A stretch of 64,000 nucleotides of DNA, from positions 620,001 through 684,000 of the forward strand of contig NZ_JBNWEO010000015.1 in assembly GCF_050496765.1 (NCBI RefSeq), given 5' to 3'. The position numbers were made by a program, and so were the translations under genes. This DNA comes from JAEVLT01 sp050496765. Its GTDB lineage: Bacteria; Bacillota; Bacilli; Bacillales; Cytobacillaceae. Positions 43,481 through 52,681 of this stretch are shown here, piece after piece; within the stretch, counting starts at the first letter, position 1, and each line of letters begins with the position of its first letter. The notes beneath the pieces were generated by a model, which searched no databases, was not told the origin of the DNA, and worked only from the letters and a program-made list of their open reading frames with translations.

Positions 43481-45801
43481 TACTCCCTCCTCCCCTTTGC
43501 CTGCCAAATGGTTTCGGGAATCAGCGGCAGTTTTTGTAAGGATACGCCAGCAGCCGAGGATAAGGCATTTCCTAGAGCTCCAGGTATTCCAAGCAAACCA
43601 TGTTCGCCTACCCCTCTTGCCCCGTAAGCTGCATCTAGCTGCGGTGTCAAAACAAAATCCACCAAATAGTCCGGATTTTCTCCATAATGAAGCGGCCGGT
43701 ATGTACGCAGCTGCGGATTCAACACACGGCCAAGCTCGTCAAAATAAAACGTTTCCCGACCGGCAAATGCGAGCCCCATACTCATTGCCCCCATCACCTG
43801 TCCCTTTGCCGCCTTTTCATTCAGAACGGTTCCAATATCGATCACGGAAACGGCCTTTACGAGCCGATACGTACAATCTCGTTTGTCAAATTCCACTTCA
43901 ACTCCATATGCGCCAACCGTCCACTCAGGACCCGGCTGCCCTTTGCCGGTTTCCGGATCCATATGCGACATTCTGCGCAAAACATACTTTCCTTTACCAA
44001 TAATCTGCCCGCCAATCGTATTGCCATTTGGATATTGGTACCCATAAGCAATTTCTTTAAATTCAAGTCCCACTGCCGGGTCATCCCGCAAAAACACCCG
44101 GCTGTCTGCCACTTCCAAATCTTCTAGGGGCGCCCGCAATACGCAGGCGGCAACTTCCTTTAATTGGCGGATTACATCTTCTGCAGCTTCAAGTACAGCT
44201 TTTCCAGCCATAAACGTTCCCCGGCTGGCAACCGTTTTCCAATGTTCAGGGGTTGTTTGCGTATCGACGTCCATTCGGACATGGATCTGATCGATATCCA
44301 TCTTTAACCGTTCCGCTAAAATTTGAGCAAGCACCGTTTTCGTGCCTGTGCCAATTTCAATGACTCCCGCCATCAAATTGAGGCTGCCATCCGGATTGAA
44401 CGTTAAAATCACACCGGAAGGCGCGTTCGTATCAATGGTTGACGTTTTCCAACTGCAGGAAATCCCTTTTGCGCGAAGAAATCGATCACTGATGTTTACA
44501 ATCTGACCTTGCTCCCACTGCATCAATTCTTTTAACCGATTAATGCATTTGGGCAAGTTGCCGACATTGCTTTCGTTTAAACGCACTTGTGTCGGCGTAC
44601 AATGCCCTGGTAAAATCGCGTTCCGCCTGCGAAGCTCGAGCGGATCCATCGCCAATTTTTCCGCAAGCAAGTCCATCGTCCGCTCAATTGCAAACGACAG
44701 TTCCGAATGGCTGAATCCGCGATAGGGCGAGGCGTACGGATGGTTCGTATACATGCAGTACGAATCGCACCATACATTTTCAATATTGTACGGTCCCGTA
44801 CAGTCTGCCGCACCCGAACGAGCCAAATCGACACCCTTATCTGAATAGGCGCCAGAATCCCATAAATACCGGATTTCGGCCGCTTTGATTAAACCGTTCT
44901 GATCCGCGCCAAACTTGATCGTCGCATCAAGGCCAACATGGCACGGTGAGGTAATGATGTCTTCTTCCCTTGTGTTTACTAGTTTCACAGCTTTGCCGCC
45001 TACCGATTTCGATGCAAGATATGCAAGGATTTCGAGTTGAACGGCAGCTTTACCGCCATATGCTCCGCCGACGAGTGGAGTATGGACAATAATTTTTCCA
45101 ACCTCCTCGCCAAAATAGCTCGCAATCAATTTTTTTACCATAAAAGGCGCTTGCGAAGAGGTCATGATCTCGATCGTGCCGTCTGGAAAAATTTCCGCTG
45201 TTGCACACCTAGTCTCCATTGCCGTATGGTCCGATGGTGAAAACGAAAAACTGGCCTCAACAATGGTCTCACACTCTGACCAGCCCCGTTTTAGATCGCC
45301 TTTGCGGATCTTCACTTGCGCGGCAATGTTCGTTCCTGGTACTGGCTTCACACCTTTTTCAACTTCATACTCCCCCAGCCGTTCATGGACAAGTGACGCA
45401 CCCTCCTGAAAAGCTTCTGTTGGCGAATTGACAACTGGAAGCAGCTCATACTTCACCCTCACCAAATTGGCCGCTTTTTTAGCCAAAATCGGCGTATCCG
45501 CCACCACAAGCGCGACCGGTTCCCCATGGTAGCGCACTTTCCCTGAAGCAAGCGGAGGACGATCACGAATCGCCTCACCGTTCAGCGGAAATCCCCCACC
45601 TGTCACAATCGCCCGAACGCCAGGAATCTTTCTCGCTTCCACCGTATCCAATTCTACAATCCGCGCGTGACCGTACGGACTGACTACCATTTGAACAGAC
45701 AATGTCTGCTTTCGGTAATCATGCGTATAGCGCGCCCGGCCTGTTACTTTGTCATACGCCTCTTTTCGAATCACGCTTTTTCCAATCACTCGCACATCCA
45801 A
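43480..45801 (-). CDS. molybdenum hydroxylase large (molybdopterin) subunit, xanthine dehydrogenase family
   Basis: 773 residues. The N-terminal domain opens VIRKEAYDKVTGRARYTHD, and the molybdopterin domain has LVGGAYGGKAAVQ, YRGFSHSE and GARGVGEHGLLG with the catalytic Glu near the C-terminus. These fit xanthine dehydrogenase, but aldehyde, nicotinate and purine hydroxylases share them, so the substrate is not proven. The accompanying genes correspond to B. subtilis pucABCDE, but the order here is A-B-D-C-E. It overlaps the MobA-like gene by 16 bases. Confidence 0.9.
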   Translation of the reverse strand: MDVRVIGKSVIRKEAYDKVTGRARYTHDYRKQTLSVQMVVSPYGHARIVELDTVEARKIPGVRAIVTGGGFPLNGEAIRDRPPLASGKVRYHGEPVALVVADTPILAKKAANLVRVKYELLPVVNSPTEAFQEGASLVHERLGEYEVEKGVKPVPGTNIAAQVKIRKGDLKRGWSECETIVEASFSFSPSDHTAMETRCATAEIFPDGTIEIMTSSQAPFMVKKLIASYFGEEVGKIIVHTPLVGGAYGGKAAVQLEILAYLASKSVGGKAVKLVNTREEDIITSPCHVGLDATIKFGADQNGLIKAAEIRYLWDSGAYSDKGVDLARSGAADCTGPYNIENVWCDSYCMYTNHPYASPYRGFSHSELSFAIERTMDLLAEKLAMDPLELRRRNAILPGHCTPTQVRLNESNVGNLPKCINRLKELMQWEQGQIVNISDRFLRAKGISCSWKTSTIDTNAPSGVILTFNPDGSLNLMAGVIEIGTGTKTVLAQILAERLKMDIDQIHVRMDVDTQTTPEHWKTVASRGTFMAGKAVLEAAEDVIRQLKEVAACVLRAPLEDLEVADSRVFLRDDPAVGLEFKEIAYGYQYPNGNTIGGQIIGKGKYVLRRMSHMDPETGKGQPGPEWTVGAYGVEVEFDKRDCTYRLVKAVSVIDIGTVLNEKAAKGQVMGAMSMGLAFAGRETFYFDELGRVLNPQLRTYRPLHYGENPDYLVDFVLTPQLDAAYGARGVGEHGLLGIPGALGNALSSAAGVSLQKLPLIPETIWQAKGRRE

Positions 45802-46400
45802 CCCTCCCCCCTATAAATCTCGTATTCTTCAACCGTATCAATATCAAGTAAACAAAGCCGATCCCTTAAACCGATCACTTTCCCTTGCTTTCTCCACTTT
45901 CCGCGAAGCAAACATCCTGCCCCACGGTCCCCCTCAAGCCGAAAAACATCCGCAACCATCTTGTTAGCCAAAAGCACCGGAGGCTGAAGCGCCGCAGCAA
46001 CAAACGCACGATCCGACGATTCCCTAAATCCTTTAACAAGCCTGTTCAGCAGCAAACAATCCACAAACGGCTGATCCGCCAACATCACCACTACCGCATC
46101 TGCCCCCATCACCATCGCTGCCTTTACCCCAGCCTTCAGCGAAGCACTCTGCCCCTCATCCGCCTTCTCACAGCACAAACATCCCCACCCCTTCTTTTTG
46201 GAAAAAGGAGCAAGCCACTGAAGCCCATCGCCCTTGCGGGTGACTGCGATGATCCAATCCAATTCGGATTCAATTGCCGCCCGAAGTCCCCAGCTCCCTA
46301 AACAAAGTTCGCCAAAAGGAAGCTCCAGTTTGTTTTGACCCATCCGCCTGCTTCTGCCTGCACCAAGATACACGCCAATAATACGGGGACTATTCATCAA
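45786..46400 (-). CDS. MobA/MocA-like molybdenum cofactor nucleotidyltransferase (PucB-like)
   Basis: 204 residues. GVYLGAGRSRRMGQNKLELP is the nucleotide-binding loop of MobA-type transferases and VVVMLADQPFVDCLLLNRL holds the metal-binding Asp. It probably adds CMP to molybdopterin so that the cofactor can enter the hydroxylase (MCD form). It lies between the XdhC-like gene and the large subunit. Confidence 0.9.
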   Translation of the reverse strand: MMNSPRIIGVYLGAGRSRRMGQNKLELPFGELCLGSWGLRAAIESELDWIIAVTRKGDGLQWLAPFSKKKGWGCLCCEKADEGQSASLKAGVKAAMVMGADAVVVMLADQPFVDCLLLNRLVKGFRESSDRAFVAAALQPPVLLANKMVADVFRLEGDRGAGCLLRGKWRKQGKVIGLRDRLCLLDIDTVEEYEIYRGEGWMCE

Positions 46401-46486
46401 CTCATCCTTTCCAATCAGAATCGTCTGCCAAATGGGGTTTTAGGATAAACTATTCGCCAATCTTCCATCAATTTAACTATATATCC

Positions 46487-47485
46487 TTATCGGACGTTTA
46501 GTTTGTTCCGTGATGGGCTGCGGCACTCGGCAATTAATTGGGCAACAATGCTGACAGCGATTTCCTCTGCACCGACAGCCCCGATCGAAAGACCGGCCGG
46601 AGTATAGACCGGCAGCGGAATCTCTTCTTGGCGCAGTAACCGTCTTGTTCTCTCTTTTGATCCGAGCACACCGATATAGCTCACGTTTTCAGCTAAAATC
46701 CAATCTAAAAGCTCTCGATCCCGTTGAAAATCATGCGTCATAATCACAACACGATCGTCATGGGCGAATGAAAGCAATCGCATTAGCTTTCTTGGAAATC
46801 CTAGCAGCAGCTGATGCGCATCAGGAAAGTTTTTTTTCGTACAAAGGGCTTCCCGCCAATCGCAAACGACTACCTTGAAACCAGTTTTCACTGCAAGCGA
46901 AACAAGCGGTTGTGCATCCTGGCCGGCTCCAAAAACAATCAATCTCGGTTTCGGTTTTACAAGACATTGAAAAATGGAAGTACCCGGAATTATGCCGCTT
47001 TTTTCTGCTGTTTCCTCAATAAAGGGAACGTCTCCTTGCCACCAGCCAAATGGCTCACCCTCAAAAGGAACGAATAAATATTCAATCTCAGACTCAATCT
47101 TTTTCAACAGAACAACAGGAATATGGTCATCAAGTAATTTCTTCACTTTCGCAAAATCTGCAGCCAGTTTGTCATCTACTGGTTCCAATAGGACGGTAAC
47201 GATGCCGTTACAGCCCGATCCACGCCCCCACCCCTCATCCGACTCACTCCTTAAATCATACTGAACCGTAATCGCCTGTCCGCTTACCCATACATCATCG
47301 GTTCTAATTGCCAAATCTTCCTCTAAACATCCACCACTGATTACTCCAAGACGATCGCCATTTTCCAAAAAAAGCATCGATGCCCCCGCTTTTTTATACG
47401 AAGACCCTTCTGTTTCAATAATGGTTGCTAGAACTTTTTTCCCAGACATTACAATACCATCTAATATAAGGTGAATATCGTCCAT
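46487..47485 (-). CDS. XdhC/CoxI-family maturation factor (PucA-like)
   Basis: About 332 residues. An XdhC N-terminal part (VLATIIETEGSSYKKAGASM, GVISGGCLEEDL) is joined to a Rossmann C-terminal part (LIVFGAGQDAQPLVSLA, YIGVLGSKERTRRLL). XdhC proteins bind molybdenum cofactor and help its sulfuration and insertion. The ATG at 47485 follows GGGGGTG; the frame to 47572 lacks a site. It is the first gene of the operon. Confidence 0.92.
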   Translation of the reverse strand: MDDIHLILDGIVMSGKKVLATIIETEGSSYKKAGASMLFLENGDRLGVISGGCLEEDLAIRTDDVWVSGQAITVQYDLRSESDEGWGRGSGCNGIVTVLLEPVDDKLAADFAKVKKLLDDHIPVVLLKKIESEIEYLFVPFEGEPFGWWQGDVPFIEETAEKSGIIPGTSIFQCLVKPKPRLIVFGAGQDAQPLVSLAVKTGFKVVVCDWREALCTKKNFPDAHQLLLGFPRKLMRLLSFAHDDRVVIMTHDFQRDRELLDWILAENVSYIGVLGSKERTRRLLRQEEIPLPVYTPAGLSIGAVGAEEIAVSIVAQLIAECRSPSRNKLNVR

Positions 47486-47618
47486 CACACACCCCCACAT
47501 ATGCAAAAAAGCATCTAAAATATGTATATTCAAACTGAAACAATTCCTAGAATTTATAATTTTTAGGGCCAAGCGTTCATATGGTTAAATAGAATCTTTT
47601 TTTAAAGGAGCGTATAGG

Positions 47619-49157
47619 ATGCAGCTAACAAAATATATAGATCCGCTACCGATCCCGCCAGTCTTGAAACCATTGTCAAAAAATGGTGAAGCGGCCTATT
47701 ACGAAGTTTCAATGAAACAGTCGTTGCAATCCCTTCACAGCGAACTGCCAGCATCCACGATTTGGGGATTTGAAGGAATGTATCCCGGGCCAACAATTGA
47801 AGTCCATTCAGGGGAAAAAATTTATGTTAAATGGAAAAATGACCTTCCTAAAGAACATTTTTTGCCAATCGATCATACTGTCCATGGTGCTGATTCTGTG
47901 ACACCGGATGTCCGCACGGTCGTTCATTTGCACGGGGGGCGGACCGAAGCTGCCAGCGATGGCTATCCCGATGCCTGGTTTACAAAAGACTTTGCAGTAA
48001 AAGGGCCTTTTTTTCAAAAAGAAATTTACGAATATCAAAATGGACAAAGCTCTCGTTGTCTCTGGTATCATGACCACGCGATCGGGCTTACCCGGTTAAA
48101 TATCTACGCGGGGCTTGCCGGATTTTATATTATTCGTGATCAGCATGAACGTCTGTTGAATTTGCCTGAAGGCGAATATGAGATTCCGCTGATGATTCAA
48201 GATCGATCGTTTCATGAAGATGGATCGCTTTTTTACCCAGATCAACCCGAAGAACCCGTTCCGGGAATCAATCCATCGATTATCCCATCTTTTTTTGGCG
48301 ACACGATTTTGGTCAATGGCAAGATATGGCCGTATTTGGAGGTCGAACCGCAGAAATACCGCTTTCGCATTTTGAATGCAGCAAATGCCCGCTTCTTTCA
48401 GTTAACTCTTGATTCGGGTCAGGTGTTTTATCAAATTGGAACAGATAGCGGCTTTTTGGAGCGGCCGATCGGGGTGAAGAGCCTGCTGCTGGCTCCTGCT
48501 GAGCGGGTCGATGTGATTCTCGATTTTAGCCACCATGCGGGAAAAACAATTGTGATGAAAAATAATGCGCCAACCCATTATCCGGCTGGAGAATCTGTCG
48601 ATGTTGATACAACCGGAAGCGTGATGCAGTTTCGAGTAACAAAGCCGCTTACTGTGCCGGACACCAGCATCATTCCTGCCTATCTTGGGCCGATTTATTG
48701 GATTCCTGAACGTGATGCAGTTCGTGAACGGTTTTTGGAATTAAGCGAGGAAAAAGACCGATATGGCAGATCATTTTTCTTGTTGGATAAACGAACATGG
48801 GATGACCCGATCAGCGAGGAACCATTTGTAGGAACAACGGAAATCTGGAGCTTTGTCAATACGAATCATGACAACCATCCGATTCATTTGCATTTAGTGC
48901 AGTTTCAAATCCTTGATCGCCGTCCGTTTGATGTTAAATTTTTTAAAAATACGAGACAAGTGCGCTATACAGGTGCACCGCTTCCACCTGAGCCGCAGGA
49001 ACGCGGTTGGAAAGATACTGTCAGATGCCCGGAGCAATATGTCACCCGGGTCATCGTCCCGTTTTATCCGTTTACGGGCCAATATGTATGGCATTGTCAT
49101 ATGCTTGAACATGAGGACTATGAGATGATGCGGCCGTACAAGGTTTTACCAAGGTAA
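47619..49157 (+). CDS. cotA: spore coat laccase CotA (multicopper oxidase)
   Basis: The 512-residue protein has the length and copper sites of B. subtilis CotA: HLHGG (H103, H105), WYHDHA (H151, H153), HPIHLHLV and HCHMLEHEDYEMM near the C-terminus, which hold the type 1 and trinuclear coppers. There is no signal peptide, as expected for a coat protein assembled from the mother cell. It oxidises phenols and gives brown spore pigment in B. subtilis. AAAGGAG precedes the ATG. CATATGGTTA at 47578 loosely resembles a sigma-K -10 box. Confidence 0.95.
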   Translation: MQLTKYIDPLPIPPVLKPLSKNGEAAYYEVSMKQSLQSLHSELPASTIWGFEGMYPGPTIEVHSGEKIYVKWKNDLPKEHFLPIDHTVHGADSVTPDVRTVVHLHGGRTEAASDGYPDAWFTKDFAVKGPFFQKEIYEYQNGQSSRCLWYHDHAIGLTRLNIYAGLAGFYIIRDQHERLLNLPEGEYEIPLMIQDRSFHEDGSLFYPDQPEEPVPGINPSIIPSFFGDTILVNGKIWPYLEVEPQKYRFRILNAANARFFQLTLDSGQVFYQIGTDSGFLERPIGVKSLLLAPAERVDVILDFSHHAGKTIVMKNNAPTHYPAGESVDVDTTGSVMQFRVTKPLTVPDTSIIPAYLGPIYWIPERDAVRERFLELSEEKDRYGRSFFLLDKRTWDDPISEEPFVGTTEIWSFVNTNHDNHPIHLHLVQFQILDRRPFDVKFFKNTRQVRYTGAPLPPEPQERGWKDTVRCPEQYVTRVIVPFYPFTGQYVWHCHMLEHEDYEMMRPYKVLPR

Positions 49158-49179
49158 CAAGCGATTTTAGCCTATGCAG

Positions 49180-50186
49180 TTACAGATTCGATTGGCTTGA
49201 ACGGTTGATTTTCCGAAGCAATTGTTCCGTCTCAACCATAAGGGCAATGTGATATTGCTCCTGCCGGCATCCCGGCGGAATGACAACAGTCCATTTCTCC
49301 CCTGGTACAGCTTGATCGGCCGGGGGTTCTTTTTCTCTAAAAAAAGGGATAAGTGCCCTTACTTGATCCGCCCAAAGTAATTGTTCAGCCGGACTGATGG
49401 TTCCTTCTTTTCCCCAAGCCATAAACAAACCCACCGCCGAAGAGAGATACACATACCCTTGATTTAAACTGTACATTCGCTGTTGATAGTCCTTTAGCTG
49501 GCTTTGGCTCTTTCGGCTGAATGGATTGAAGTCAAGACTATCAGAAGCTTCTTTGATAAATTCCTTTGTTTGATGGAGGTCGCCCAATAGTTTTTTGATC
49601 TCGAGCTGTAGCAGGTAGCCTGCTTTTTTTCCAAACCGTTTTGAAGCCAATCAGCCGTCTGCAAAAAGGCTGCTGTTAAATGTCTTGAATAATGCTGGAA
49701 ACTTTGTTCTGCCTGTTTCGTAAAATTCGGCGGATATAGGAACATATTAACCAAAACTGCGATCATCGCACCAATAAGGGTATCGCGAAACCGGTCATAA
49801 AAATAGGTACCCGATTTCAGGCCGATGACAAAAACAAGCAGAATGGTGAGTGCTGCCTGATGTATCGCTGTCTCGTCACGTTTCAGCCATTTAACGAGAA
49901 AACTGCCGATTAAGATCAACAAGCCGATGGTCCAAGCATTTACGGATAAATAAGGGGCTGTTGCAACCGTCACGCTAATGCCAATGATCGTTCCAGCCAT
50001 TCGATGAAAGGAAAAACGAATAGAATTCTTCACAGTTGTTTGCACACAGAGAATAACAGAAATCGGCGCCAAAAAAGGATGATTTGATCCCATCCATTTT
50101 GCGATTTCCCATGAGACAGCTGAGGCAACCGCCATTTTCCAAATCAACCCGACTTTATTTTCCATTCGTTTCTTGGATGGTTTCAC
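49180..50186 (-). pseudogene. aromatic acid exporter (ArAE/YqjA-like) gene with a -1 frameshift
   Basis: Two frames make one protein. The 5' part from a GTG at 50186 (GGAGAG 8 bases upstream) has four to six membrane helices with FLAPISVILCVQTTVKNSIR and AGTIIGISVTVA. At about 49624-49630 the reading must step back one base; the 3' part then continues KKAGYLLQLEIKKLLGDLHQ to the stop at 49180. The switch lies in TTG GAA AAA AAG, which contains the slippery heptamer A-AAA-AAG. So it may be a mutation, a base-calling error in an A7 run, or programmed frameshifting. The joined product is about 335 residues, as expected for a FUSC-like exporter. Confidence 0.8.
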
Positions 50187-50345
50187 ATTAGAGTCTCTCC
50201 ATTCCTGAAAATTTGTTCGCATGTTCAAAATTCGAGCATTTTTTAGAATTCCTCCCTGCCAGTTTCTTATGCCGTTTTTCATACTTCAGAAACATTTTTC
50301 CTTTATAATGGAGACAAAAAGAAGGACAAGGGGTATCCAATTCAG

Positions 50346-51047
50346 ATGAAAGAAGATTTTACGATCCTTGTGGTAGATGATGATCTTTATATCAATGAAA
50401 TGATTCATCTTTATTTAAAAAATAAAGGCTTCCGTACAACAGCAGCTTTTACGGGAAAAGAAGCATTGGAAAAATGGCAAAAAGAAGGTGCCCATCTCAT
50501 TATTTTAGATATCATGCTGCCGGATTTAAATGGCTGGGAGGTTTGCAAAGAGGTGCGAAAGACAAGCCAAATCCCGATTTTAATGCTGACGGCAAAAGGG
50601 GAAAGCGAAGACAAATTAAAAGGGTTTGAAATCGGCGCGGACGATTATCTAGTCAAGCCCTTTGACCCGAATGAAATGGTTGCCCGTGTACAATCATTGC
50701 TCAAAAGGGCCTACCTCATCCCCCCACCTGACAACCATTCGCTATTTCAATTTGGCCGTTTAAAAATCGATCCGGCGGGCCGGTCGGTGACAATCGAAAA
50801 CATCCAAGTGGAGCTAACCCCGCGCGAGTACAAGCTGCTTTTGATTTTATGCCAGCATCCTAATCAAGTTCTTGCGAGACAGCAGCTTCTTGACCAAGTA
50901 TGGGGAGAAGATTTCCTGGGCGAGGACCGGGTCGTTGATGTGTTTGTTACCCGCCTGCGTGCAAAGCTTGCTTCCGGAATGGATGGGTGGCGAATTGAAA
51001 CAATCCGCGGCATTGGCTATAAATTTAAGGTGGAAAAAACGTTATGA
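50346..51047 (+). CDS. OmpR/PhoB-family response regulator
   Basis: 233 residues. The receiver domain has DDD at 11-13, phospho-acceptor D55 in IILDIMLPD and K105-like MLTAKGESEDKLKGFEIGADDYLVKPF; a C-terminal winged helix has VELTPREYKLLLIL and RVVDVFVTRLRAKL. It overlaps the kinase gene by 4 bases. A TATAAT at 50304 precedes it. Targets are not evident. Confidence 0.95.
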   Translation: MKEDFTILVVDDDLYINEMIHLYLKNKGFRTTAAFTGKEALEKWQKEGAHLIILDIMLPDLNGWEVCKEVRKTSQIPILMLTAKGESEDKLKGFEIGADDYLVKPFDPNEMVARVQSLLKRAYLIPPPDNHSLFQFGRLKIDPAGRSVTIENIQVELTPREYKLLLILCQHPNQVLARQQLLDQVWGEDFLGEDRVVDVFVTRLRAKLASGMDGWRIETIRGIGYKFKVEKTL

Positions 51048-52471
51048 AATCGATTTTTCAAAAACTCTTAACCTATTATCTCGGTGCAACGTTGATTGGC
51101 TTCATTTTATTTGCGTTTGTCATCAATTATTTCCTTCATGATTTTCTTTTTCAAAAAAAAGAAGATGCCTTGTTCCAAAAAGCAGAGCAATTGACAACAC
51201 TAATAGAACAAAGCGGCGATCCAAGCAAGGATACTTTTTATAAAGCAACCGTACTCAACAATAAAAAAATAGAAAACATCAAAATGCACCTATTTCTTCT
51301 TGATGAAGACAGACCAAATAATCTCGCAAATTTTAAAAAGAATCTTTTAAGAAAGAGTGATGCATTCGACCCAACTATTGTTAATCAAGTCCTCTCCGGA
51401 AAAAAGGTGAAACAAATCGGCCAGCTGCAAAAAGCGGCCGATAAAGCGCTGATCATGGCTGGAGTGCCGGTGAAAGAAAATGGTGCAGTTGTTGGCGCAT
51501 TGTTTTTAACCACCCCGGTAAAAGAAATCCCAACTGATCAAGTCTCCAAACTAATTCTGTTCGCCTTCTTCATTATTGCCATTCCGGCAATTGCGGTTTT
51601 ATATTGGATTTCCCGGAGGATCTCAAAACCGCTAATTGTTATGAACCAATCCGCCCACTTAATTGGCGAAGGACAATTTCAGCAGCGCATTAAGGCAACG
51701 GGGAAAGATGAAGTAGGGCAGTTGGCAGTCACGTTCAACCAAATGGCAGAGCAGCTCGAGAAGCTTGAAAAAATGCGCAAGGATTTGATCATGAATGTGT
51801 CCCATGAATTGCGGACACCGCTCACCTCTGTTCGCGGCTTTATCCAAGGAATGCTTGAAGGCGTCATTCCCTTTGATCAGCAGGAACGTTATTTGCAAAT
51901 TTGTTATTCTGAGATTGCGCGGCTTAGCAAACTATTAAATACAATGCTCGATTTATCAGCGATTGAAACCGGAAAAGTGAAACTCCAGCATACAACTGTT
52001 TCGGTTGTTCCCATCATTGAAAAAGTGGCTAGTACGATTCAGCCCCGCCTCGAGGTAAAACAAATCTCTTTTCGGATGGAAGTACAGGGATTAAAAACGG
52101 CAGCCATTTGGGGAGATGCCGAAAGGATCCAGCAAATTTTTTTCAATTTACTTGACAATGCGATCCGACATACTCCTATCGGCGGTTTGATTTCGGTTTG
52201 TGTAAAAAGTAGTGAGGAAACCGTTGAAGTTCGCATAGCCGATACAGGCAGCGGCATTCACCCTGACCATCTGCCACATATTTGGGAACAATTTTACACA
52301 GAAGATGTGTCGCGTCAGTCTCACCGGGAGAGAAGCGGCCTTGGGCTTACCATCACAAAGCAGCTAGTTGAACGAATGGATGGAAAAATTACAGTCGAAT
52401 CAAACATTGGAAAAGGTACCAGTTTCACATTGCTATTTCCTTTACTGCAGGATTGCCAGAGTAAAAGTTAG
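51044..52471 (+). CDS. membrane sensor histidine kinase
   Basis: 475 residues with two membrane helices (about 13-33 and 168-189) framing an extracytoplasmic sensor of roughly 130 residues, then a HAMP domain, HisKA with the phospho-accepting H254 in NVSHELRTPLTSVRG, and an ATPase domain with NLLDNAIRHTP, DTGSGI and SGLGLTITK. The signal is unknown. It is the partner of the response regulator just upstream. Confidence 0.95.
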   Translation: MKSIFQKLLTYYLGATLIGFILFAFVINYFLHDFLFQKKEDALFQKAEQLTTLIEQSGDPSKDTFYKATVLNNKKIENIKMHLFLLDEDRPNNLANFKKNLLRKSDAFDPTIVNQVLSGKKVKQIGQLQKAADKALIMAGVPVKENGAVVGALFLTTPVKEIPTDQVSKLILFAFFIIAIPAIAVLYWISRRISKPLIVMNQSAHLIGEGQFQQRIKATGKDEVGQLAVTFNQMAEQLEKLEKMRKDLIMNVSHELRTPLTSVRGFIQGMLEGVIPFDQQERYLQICYSEIARLSKLLNTMLDLSAIETGKVKLQHTTVSVVPIIEKVASTIQPRLEVKQISFRMEVQGLKTAAIWGDAERIQQIFFNLLDNAIRHTPIGGLISVCVKSSEETVEVRIADTGSGIHPDHLPHIWEQFYTEDVSRQSHRERSGLGLTITKQLVERMDGKITVESNIGKGTSFTLLFPLLQDCQSKS

Positions 52472-52478
52472 AGAAATC

Positions 52479-52515
52479 AAACGGAAAAGATGCTTCACCC
52501 CTTTTCCGCTTACAC
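52479..52515 (+). terminator. terminator after the kinase gene
   Basis: CGGAAAAG pairs with CTTTTCCG around a 12-base loop; a T run follows a few bases later (CTTACACCTTTTTT). Confidence 0.6.
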
Positions 52516-52681
52516 CTTTTTTGGAATGGAAAAAAACAGATTTTATCGTATCTATCAGCAAACCATATTTTAGTCCCTTTATCCTAAAAGTTCTTCAATT
52601 TTACAAAAAAAATGATCCTTTTCTTTGCTATTATAAAATAAATAGAGATTACGATTTAAGTACAGGAGGAATTTAGACATA

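Noticed and set aside
43497..44127. Long plus-strand frames opposite the molybdenum hydroxylase large subunit
   Set aside because: Antisense shadows in a GC-richer gene; no start sites and no family resemblance.
52472..52681. Fluoride riboswitch before the ClC gene
   Set aside because: No matching aptamer blocks are seen, and the protein has the GREGP gating Glu and CBS domains of ordinary ClC proteins.
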